Positions 58,594 to 64,000 of a stretch of DNA of 64,000 nt are shown here, piece by piece; within the stretch, counting starts at the first letter, position 1, and the number at the start of each line of letters is the position of its first letter. The DNA comes from PGZG01 sp046292765 (lineage in GTDB: Bacteria > Pseudomonadota > Gammaproteobacteria > Pseudomonadales > Alcanivoracaceae), in NCBI GenBank assembly GCA_046292765.1, contig JBKBQA010000007.1:62001-126000 (forward strand), given 5' to 3'. Position numbers and translations under genes: made by a program. The notes under the pieces were generated by a model. That model saw nothing but the letters and a program-made list of their open reading frames with translations, searched no databases and was not told where the DNA came from.

Positions 58594-59733
58594 ATGTCTG
58601 TTCTGGCGCAGCTAGCGAAGAAAGGCAATCCGATGTTCTGGCCGCCCGCGGACGGGGCCATGCTTGCCTGCATCATGGTCATCGGCATGAACCTGTTTTT
58701 CCTGGTCACCGGGATCATTGGTGAGGTTTTGCCGCAACTTGCACCACATATTCATCAGCCGGCGCTACGACAGTTCAACCTGTTTTGCCTCGCCATGATT
58801 GCCTGCTGGGCCGGCATTTTTGTGCTGACCATGGTAATTCGCCGAAGCAATCCCCAAAGCCTGATCCCGGGCATGATCGTCACCTACTTCTTTGGCCACC
58901 CGCTGGTAGTGATGGCCTACTTCAATGGCGTTCATTCCATGGTCACCGGGCTGCTACTGGCGGTGACCCCGGCATTCGGTTTCGTTATGTTCAGAAATCG
59001 CCATGTCATGAATGCCATGCTGATGATCTGGCTGGAAATTATTCTACTCGGTCTTGCTGTCAGTCTCGGCTGGCTTACCGATGCCCCGCTGTATGGCGAC
59101 CAACCACCGAACCGCTTTCTCGCCCCGATGTGGCTATTCATGCAGGTGCTGATCGGCTTCCCGGTGGCGCTTGGCTTTCTGATGTTTACCCGCTACATCG
59201 TCAGCGCTCTGCGTACCCGCGAAGCTCAGGTGCGCGAGCTGTCACGACGCGATGCTCTGACCGGCGCATGGAACCGTGGCTACCTCAGCGAATTGATGGC
59301 CCGCGAGGTGGCGTCGGCCGAGCGCAGCGGCCAGCCATTGGCTATCGTCGTGGTCGACCTCGACCTGTTCAAACGCATCAATGACGAGCATGGCCACGCA
59401 GCTGGCGATCTGGCGCTGATTCACGCCGCCCGCCAACTCGGCGCCGCCATTCGCGAGGTAGATCATCTGGGCCGCTACGGCGGCGAGGAATTTGTCCTGC
59501 TGCTACCAAACTGTAACGAGGAAAATGCCCGTATCACAGCAGAGCGCTGCCGCAGGGCGCTGTCCGCAGAGCCGGTTAAAACCGATAAAGCGGAACTGAC
59601 CCTGAATGGCAGCTTCGGGGTAGCGTCCGTCAGGGGCGCCAGCATTGACAGTGATGACTTGTTCCGGCGAGCGGATCAGGCGCTGTATCAGGCCAAGGAG
59701 GCCGGTCGCAATCGGGTAGTGGTGGCCAGCTGA
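58594..59733 (+). CDS. Membrane GGDEF diguanylate cyclase with I-site
   Basis: Predicted c-di-GMP synthase. The 379 residues have six to seven helices in the first ~200 (LACIMVIGMNLFFLVTGII and following), resembling a 5-7TM sensor, then the GGDEF domain: DALTGAWNRGYL, VDLDLFKRINDEHGH and RYGGEEF. The inhibitory RxxD site is present five residues before the active site (REVDHLGRYGGEEF), so product inhibition is expected, unlike the GGDEF protein at 39104. TATACT at 58551-58556 is a likely -10 element. Convergent with dusC. Confidence 0.92.
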   Translation: MSVLAQLAKKGNPMFWPPADGAMLACIMVIGMNLFFLVTGIIGEVLPQLAPHIHQPALRQFNLFCLAMIACWAGIFVLTMVIRRSNPQSLIPGMIVTYFFGHPLVVMAYFNGVHSMVTGLLLAVTPAFGFVMFRNRHVMNAMLMIWLEIILLGLAVSLGWLTDAPLYGDQPPNRFLAPMWLFMQVLIGFPVALGFLMFTRYIVSALRTREAQVRELSRRDALTGAWNRGYLSELMAREVASAERSGQPLAIVVVDLDLFKRINDEHGHAAGDLALIHAARQLGAAIREVDHLGRYGGEEFVLLLPNCNEENARITAERCRRALSAEPVKTDKAELTLNGSFGVASVRGASIDSDDLFRRADQALYQAKEAGRNRVVVAS

Positions 59734-59734
59734 T

Positions 59735-60655
59735 TCAGATTGCCGCCAGCATCTCTTGCGGGTGACGCAGCTTCACCAGCTTCTGATACAGCGCCTCTGC
59801 TTCAGCGCAGTCGCGGCGCAGGTAATTAAGCCACTGCTTGACCCGCCCGCTGACCTGACTATCCGAACCACTGCCGTCCAGCTCGCGAATAAACGTCCGC
59901 AGATGAACCCGCACCTCGGGCCAGCCATTATCGAGTAATTCGCCACGCAACCGGCGCGCCAGAAACGGATCACTGACCGCACCGCGACCCAGCATCATCG
60001 CCTGACAACCGGATTCTTCGATGCAGCGCCGGGCATCTTCGGTGGTCCAGATTTCGCCATTAGCGATAACCGGCAACGCCAGCGCCTCGCGAATCAGCCC
60101 GATCCGATCCCAGAAAGCCGGAGGCCGATAGCCCTGATTTTTGGTCCGGCCATGCACTGTCAGCCAGGCAGCACCGGCAGCCTCAATGCCGCGGGCATTG
60201 TCAAGCGCCAGCTCGCCATCAAGATTGCCCAGACGCATTTTCGCGGAAACCGGAATCCCTGCCGGCACCGCTCGACGCACCGCTGCCACCACCCGATGGA
60301 CGCGCTCCGGCTCATCGAGCAGCACCGCGCCACCGCCATGACGATTGACGGTCTTGGCCGGGCAGCCGAAGTTGAGATCAATCGCCGGCGCACCGAGCTC
60401 AACCGCCCGTGCGGCATTGTCCGCCATGCAGGCCGGATCGGAACCCAGTAGCTGTACATGCACCGGTGTACCGCTTCGCGTGCGGGCGCCGCGTTCAAGC
60501 TCCGGACACCAGCGATAGAAGACCTTCGGCGGCAACAGGTTGCCACTGACACGAACGAACTCGGTTACGCACCAGTCGTAACCGCCAATGTCGGTGAGGG
60601 CCTGACGCACCCAGAAGTCCGCCAGGCCCTCCATGGGTGCAAGAACGATTTTCAT
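59735..60655 (-). CDS. dusC: tRNA-dihydrouridine synthase (DusC-like)
   Basis: FMN-dependent enzyme that reduces a uridine in tRNA. The 306 residues begin LAPMEGLADFWVRQ, then VQLLGSDP, the catalytic Cys in IDLNFGCPAKTVNRHGGGAVLL near residue 98, VSAKMRLG, TVHGRTKNQGY, VIANGEIW and MMLGRGAVSDP. The subfamily fits DusC (site U16) rather than DusA or DusB by length and the APMEGLAD start. Its stop lies one base from the convergent GGDEF gene. Divergent from the DUF350 gene. Confidence 0.93.
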   Translation of the reverse strand: MKIVLAPMEGLADFWVRQALTDIGGYDWCVTEFVRVSGNLLPPKVFYRWCPELERGARTRSGTPVHVQLLGSDPACMADNAARAVELGAPAIDLNFGCPAKTVNRHGGGAVLLDEPERVHRVVAAVRRAVPAGIPVSAKMRLGNLDGELALDNARGIEAAGAAWLTVHGRTKNQGYRPPAFWDRIGLIREALALPVIANGEIWTTEDARRCIEESGCQAMMLGRGAVSDPFLARRLRGELLDNGWPEVRVHLRTFIRELDGSGSDSQVSGRVKQWLNYLRRDCAEAEALYQKLVKLRHPQEMLAAI

Positions 60656-60703
60656 GGCTGCTATGATAGCATCGCCCGAACCCAGTCACTGAGCGAAGCC
60701 ACC

Positions 60704-60934
60704 ATGGGATCGGAGTTCTTCCTTGCTACCCTGTTCAATTTGTCCATCAACCTGATCTACACCATCGTCGCCCTGATGGTTGGTGTGCTGGCACTGAAGT
60801 TCGTTGACCGTCGCCTGCTCGACAAGGTCGATATCGAAGAAGAGCTGAAGAACAACAATATTGCGGTAGCCATCTTTGCCTCCACCATCTTGCTGTTCGT
60901 TGCCCTGATCGTGTCGTTCGGCTTCAAGGCATAA
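60704..60934 (+). CDS. DUF350-family membrane protein
   Basis: A 76-residue protein with two predicted inner-membrane helices (LFNLSINLIYTIVALMVGVLALKFV and IAVAIFASTILLFVALIVSFGF) separated by DRRLLDKVDIEEELKNNNIAVAI, the conserved core of DUF350 proteins. Function is unknown for the family; members are found near spermidine-synthase-like and transglutaminase-like genes. ATG at 60704, only about 50 bases from divergent dusC, and four bases before the next gene, with which it forms an operon. Confidence 0.8.
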   Translation: MGSEFFLATLFNLSINLIYTIVALMVGVLALKFVDRRLLDKVDIEEELKNNNIAVAIFASTILLFVALIVSFGFKA

Positions 60935-60938
60935 GACT

Positions 60939-61805
60939 GTGATCAGCGACCGAACCCTCGGCATCATCGTCTTCGCGTTGGTGTGGCTGGGGCTGACCCT
61001 CGGCGAACCACTGCCGGAGTCAGACCTGCCACGGCAGCAGGCCGAGATTGCGCCATTGATGCAACGCATCACGCCGCGCAGCGAGGAAGATAACTTGCGG
61101 CGCTGGCTGGACGACAACAGCCTGCCCGGCGAGGGGCTCGGCCGACCGCGACGGGGAGCCATGGTCAGTCATCCTGAAGGGTGGCCATTGAGTGACTACG
61201 AGGTCCGGCGTCATGTCGAATCGCTGGCCGCCGAACGCCATGCACTGACCTACACCTGGAGCCAGCCGCGAGGCCAACGCATGGCGGTCAGCGCCCTTGG
61301 CACCGACGGCCGCCACTTCTTTGCCCCCGGCTATCTGGTCGGCTGGCAACCGTTCGACACCAGTCACCGCTGGGTGCCGTGGTACGCGGTATCCCAGCGA
61401 ATCCGCTATCTGCGTGATCACCACCGCTATCTCGGCCGGAATGACGTCTGGCAGACCGGCCCGGAGTCCTGGTCCTTACGCACTGGCGACTGTGAAGACC
61501 ACGCCCTGCTGCTGGCCGACTGGCTGATTAACATGGGAGAGGATGCCTGGGTGGTGTTGGGCGAATACGATGGCGAAGGGCACGCCTGGGTGGTACTTAA
61601 GCGTAATGATCAGGCCTGGCTGCTGGAGGCCACCCGCAAGTTCGGCCGCCGGGCCCTGCGGGAGTATCCGCTTGCCAGCACCCTGCCCGGCTATCAGCCC
61701 GGCATGAAGTTCAATCGGGACGCTCTCTGGGTCAATGAGGGATCCTCCCATACCCGTCGCTACGATGGCCCGGAGTGGCGGCTCGCCGCCCGCTTCCAGC
61801 CCTGA
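60939..61805 (+). CDS. Transglutaminase-like cysteine protease family protein
   Basis: A 288-residue protein starting with GTG at 60939. An N-terminal hydrophobic helix (LGIIVFALVWLGLTLG) suggests membrane anchoring or export. The catalytic triad of the transglutaminase-like fold is visible: Cys in LRTGDCEDHALLLADWL near residue 185, His in GEGHAWVVLKR near 210 and an acidic residue in WLLEATRKFG. The substrate is unknown. Four bases after the DUF350 gene and eight before the thioesterase gene, so the three are probably one operon. Confidence 0.82.
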   Translation: MISDRTLGIIVFALVWLGLTLGEPLPESDLPRQQAEIAPLMQRITPRSEEDNLRRWLDDNSLPGEGLGRPRRGAMVSHPEGWPLSDYEVRRHVESLAAERHALTYTWSQPRGQRMAVSALGTDGRHFFAPGYLVGWQPFDTSHRWVPWYAVSQRIRYLRDHHRYLGRNDVWQTGPESWSLRTGDCEDHALLLADWLINMGEDAWVVLGEYDGEGHAWVVLKRNDQAWLLEATRKFGRRALREYPLASTLPGYQPGMKFNRDALWVNEGSSHTRRYDGPEWRLAARFQP

Positions 61806-61813
61806 GGACTGCC

Positions 61814-62218
61814 ATGTTCAGCACCGTCATCCATCCGCGCTTTTCCGATACCGACGCACTTGGGCATATCAACAACACAGTGATTCCGGTCTGGTTTCTG
61901 GAGGCGCGGGAACCGGTGCTGCGGCTGTTTTCACCAGCACTGGATATGCGCGAGGCCGCTTTGGCCGTGGTCCGCATCGAGGTGGATTATCTCGCCGAGA
62001 CCCGCTTCGGTAGCGACGTCGAGGTCCGCACCCGGGTGGTGCGAATTGGCAACAGCTCCCTGCAACTGGCTCAGGAGCTATGGCAGGACAACGCCCTGAC
62101 GGCACGAGGACTGGCAACACTGGTCAATTTCGACCCGCAACAAAGACGCTCCAGCGCCATCCCGGATCAGATCCGGATAATACTGAAAGAGCATCAGGAG
62201 CAGGACAAGGAGGGGTAG
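61814..62218 (+). CDS. Hotdog-fold acyl-CoA thioesterase (4HBT type)
   Basis: Predicted acyl-CoA thioesterase. The ATG at 61814 gives 134 residues. The 4-hydroxybenzoyl-CoA thioesterase signature is present: RFSDTDALGHINNTVIPVWFLEAREPVL, with the catalytic Asp in DTDALGHINN (residues about 11-20), followed by IEVDYLAETRFGSDVEVRTRVVRIGNSSL. Substrate specificity cannot be inferred. Last gene of the DUF350/transglutaminase/thioesterase run. Confidence 0.85.
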   Translation: MFSTVIHPRFSDTDALGHINNTVIPVWFLEAREPVLRLFSPALDMREAALAVVRIEVDYLAETRFGSDVEVRTRVVRIGNSSLQLAQELWQDNALTARGLATLVNFDPQQRRSSAIPDQIRIILKEHQEQDKEG

Positions 62219-62569
62219 AACCCTCGCCGGCCAGAGGTGCAGACAACGCCATAGCTCAGGAGGTCGCAAGAGGGCGGCGGATGCCTGCGGGCCGGCAAGG
62301 AGAGCCAATATAGCGCCGCCCCTCGGGGGCCGCAGGTTAAATTTTATTCCGTTTTGGAATCAATGCAGCGATTGGTCCTAACCATTTCTCTTTTCCCTTT
62401 TTGGCTCATGGGGTTATGAGAGAGGCTCGGACACCGGTCAGGCTCCACAGTCAGGCGTGGGGGCGGGCCAGTGTCTGACAACCCGACCGTCGTCACGCTC
62501 CGAACGCTGCATCATTGCCTTCCTGAGGCTACAATCAGCGCCCAAACAGGACCCCGCGCCGAGGACATC
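62219..62569. other. Gene-free stretch before xseB
   Basis: 351 bases. The first half contains a GC-rich region with a weak hairpin near 62310-62332 followed by an AT-rich run (62337-62352), possibly a poor terminator for the thioesterase operon. The second half should hold the xseB-ispA-dxs promoter. A longer in-frame extension of xseB starting at 62471 was not adopted. Confidence 0.5.
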
Positions 62570-62818
62570 ATGGCCCGTAAAGCCCAGCAACCCGCCAATC
62601 TGGAACAGTCCCTCGACACTCTGGAGGCGCTGGTGGAACGAATGGAGTCCGGCGACCTGTCACTGGAAGAATCGCTGCAGGCGTTTGAGGAAGGGGTGCG
62701 CCTGACCCGGGAGTGCCAGCAGGCCCTGCGGGCGGCAGAGCAGAAAGTGCGCATCCTGCTGGCCGGCGAGGGAGAGCCGGAGGCTTTTACCAGCGATGAC
62801 GCCCGCGATGACCAGTGA
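62570..62818 (+). CDS. xseB: Exodeoxyribonuclease VII small subunit
   Basis: Partners XseA to degrade single-stranded DNA. The ATG at 62570 has GAGGA upstream and gives 82 residues. The family pattern NLEQSLDTLEALVERMESGDLSLEESLQAFEEGVRLTRECQQALRAAEQKV is complete. Its 3' end overlaps ispA by eleven bases if ispA starts at 62808. The xseB-ispA-dxs order is the usual one in gammaproteobacteria. Confidence 0.95.
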   Translation: MARKAQQPANLEQSLDTLEALVERMESGDLSLEESLQAFEEGVRLTRECQQALRAAEQKVRILLAGEGEPEAFTSDDARDDQ

Positions 62819-63707
62819 TCACACTGGTCTTAAGACCTTCATGGCAGACCGGCGCCGGCGCGTCGACGATGCCCTGCTGAAACTGTTGCCAGACCACCGG
62901 ACCCCGGCACCCCGACTCGCTGAGGCAATGCGCTACGCGGTGCTGGGTAGCGGCAAACGAGTTCGTCCCATTCTCGTTTATGCTGCCTGTGAGCTCGCCG
63001 GGGGCAGCCCGGAACAGGCCGACGTGGCGGCCGCCGCCATCGAACTGCTGCACACTTATTCGCTGGTGCACGACGATTTGCCGGCGATGGACAACGATGA
63101 CCTGCGCCGGGGCCGGGCCACCTGTCACCGAGCTTTTGACGAGGCCACCGCCATTCTGGCCGGAGATACCCTGCATACCCTCGCGTTCCAGTTACTGGCG
63201 GAATCCGGCCCCTATACGGCGTCGCAGCGGGTCCGGATGATCGCCGCCCTGTGCCGGGCCGCCGGCGCCGACGGCATGGCTGCCGGGCAGATGCAGGACA
63301 TGCTCGCCGAGGGGCAGCTGCTGACGCTGGCGGCGCTCGAAGAGATGCATTACCTGAAGACCGGCCGACTGATCACTGCCGCCTTGCAGATGGGCCTGAT
63401 CGCGTCCGGTCGCGACGATGTGTCACTGGCAGAGGCGGTGCGCCAGTACGGTGATGCCATTGGCCTCGCCTTCCAGATTCACGACGACATCCTCGACGTC
63501 ACCGGCTCCGCCGAGGTGCTGGGCAAGTCCAGCGGCGCCGATGAAAAGCAGGGCAAGAGCACCTTCCCCGGCCTGATCGGCCTCGATGCCAGCCGCCAGC
63601 GGGCGCGCCAACTATGCGATCAAGCCTGTGCGACCATCGCTGATCGGGCGCCACCGGATTCCACTCTGCCCGCGCTGGCGCGCTACATCGTCGAACGGGA
63701 ACACTGA
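62808..63707 (+). CDS. ispA: Farnesyl diphosphate synthase / polyprenyl synthetase
   Basis: Builds geranyl and farnesyl diphosphate from IPP and DMAPP for ubiquinone and undecaprenol. About 299 residues from the ATG at 62808; alternatives at 62796 and 62841. The first Asp-rich motif (SLVHDDLPAMDNDDLRRG) and the second (FQIHDDILDVTG) are intact, as are GSGKRVRPIL and the ADEKQGKST loop. Overlaps xseB by eleven bases; dxs follows after 65 bases. Confidence 0.96.
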   Translation: MTSDHTGLKTFMADRRRRVDDALLKLLPDHRTPAPRLAEAMRYAVLGSGKRVRPILVYAACELAGGSPEQADVAAAAIELLHTYSLVHDDLPAMDNDDLRRGRATCHRAFDEATAILAGDTLHTLAFQLLAESGPYTASQRVRMIAALCRAAGADGMAAGQMQDMLAEGQLLTLAALEEMHYLKTGRLITAALQMGLIASGRDDVSLAEAVRQYGDAIGLAFQIHDDILDVTGSAEVLGKSSGADEKQGKSTFPGLIGLDASRQRARQLCDQACATIADRAPPDSTLPALARYIVEREH

Positions 63708-63772
63708 CACGGACTGCTTCTTCACTGTCAGACCGCTATACTTCGCCCCCTGCATTCAGGCTGATACTACCG

Positions 63773-64000
63773 ATGGCAAAGACCTTTCACGAGATCCCGC
63801 GCGATCGCCCGGCGACACCGCTGCTGGATCAGATCAACCAGCCGGCCGACCTGCGGGCGCTGCCACGCGAGGACCTCGATCAGGTGGCGGACGAGCTGCG
63901 CGCCTATCTGCTCTGGTGCGTCGGCCGCACCGGTGGCCACTTCGGTGCCAGCCTCGGCGTGATCGAGCTCACCGTTGCCCTGCACTACCTATACCAGACG
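63773..64000 (+). CDS. dxs: 1-deoxy-D-xylulose-5-phosphate synthase, N-terminal part (runs off right edge)
   Basis: Thiamine-diphosphate enzyme that starts the MEP isoprenoid pathway. Only 76 codons are in the window. They read into the diagnostic GRTGGHFGASLGVIELTVALHYLYQT. The catalytic His and TPP-binding motifs lie beyond the edge. TATACT near 63737 could be a local promoter element, but cotranscription with xseB-ispA is also likely. Confidence 0.95.
   Translation, partial: MAKTFHEIPRDRPATPLLDQINQPADLRALPREDLDQVADELRAYLLWCVGRTGGHFGASLGVIELTVALHYLYQT

Noticed and set aside
60458..60703. N-terminal extension of the DUF350 gene
   Set aside because: The longer frame overlaps dusC antisense; the ATG at 60704 yields the normal family length.
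1..64000. CRISPR arrays, rRNA genes, tRNA genes and complete insertion sequences
   Set aside because: None seen. The only tRNA-like structure is the tmRNA, and the only recombinase is the truncated integrase.

Overview
The window is a dense, GC-rich stretch of a gammaproteobacterial chromosome. Gene order (fur-recN-grpE-dnaK-dnaJ-dapB-carA-carB-greA-yhbY/rlmE-ftsH-folP-glmM-tpiA, with bamE-rnfH-smpB-ssrA alongside) is the order familiar from Pseudomonas and its relatives. An ectoine operon and an Na+-coupled transporter suggest a marine or salt-exposed member of that broad group. Species identity cannot be fixed from sequence alone.

Layout. (1) 1-11.7 kb: housekeeping genes, nearly all on the minus strand (tpiA to dapB). 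(2) 11.8-14.3 kb: a deaminase, a VapBC-like toxin-antitoxin pair and a secreted protein of unknown role. (3) 14.4-19.4 kb: hrcA-grpE-dnaK-dnaJ with sigma-32-type promoters before grpE and dnaK. (4) 19.5-24.8 kb: recN, fur, bamE, rnfH, an NSS-family transporter and smpB. (5) 25.0-25.5 kb: tmRNA with a textbook sigma-32 promoter. (6) 25.5-32.6 kb: a decayed genomic island inserted at the 3' end of ssrA. It holds a truncated P4-type integrase, two cargo sets and three full or partial copies of a block made of an HTH gene, a hairpin and a ~220-bp repeat. Cargo A is an XRE regulator, a conserved protein of unknown function and a large P-loop GTPase-like protein with an integrase-like N-terminus. 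Cargo B is a DUF1778/GNAT toxin-antitoxin pair.

(7) 32.8-43.3 kb: a PTPS/QueD-like enzyme and a LysR regulator. These are followed by a signalling cluster: AmrZ-like regulator, LqsS/CqsS-type sensor kinase, LqsR-type response regulator, CqsA/LqsA-type autoinducer synthase, GGDEF protein, M23 peptidase and a GAF-GAF-HD-GYP protein. It looks like an alpha-hydroxyketone quorum-sensing circuit next to cyclic-di-GMP enzymes. (8) 43.5-47.3 kb: thrS-hisI-cysS, whose proteins look alphaproteobacterial in type. (9) 47.4-53.2 kb: a probable zinc-starvation cluster (small secreted protein, His-rich outer-membrane protein, ZnuA/C/B-like ABC transporter, beta-barrel, zinc-independent FolE2). (10) 53.4-56.5 kb: the ectoine operon ectR-ectA-ectB-ectC, with a 43-codon ORF fitted exactly between ectB and ectC. 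(11) 56.6-64 kb: acyl-CoA dehydrogenase, GGDEF protein, dusC, DUF350 protein, transglutaminase-like protein, thioesterase, then xseB-ispA-dxs (dxs cut by the right edge).

Most promising for novelty: the island's GTPase module and block-cargo architecture, the quorum-sensing/c-di-GMP cluster, and the extra small ORF in the ectoine operon. All functional statements rest on motif recognition by eye; no database search was possible.
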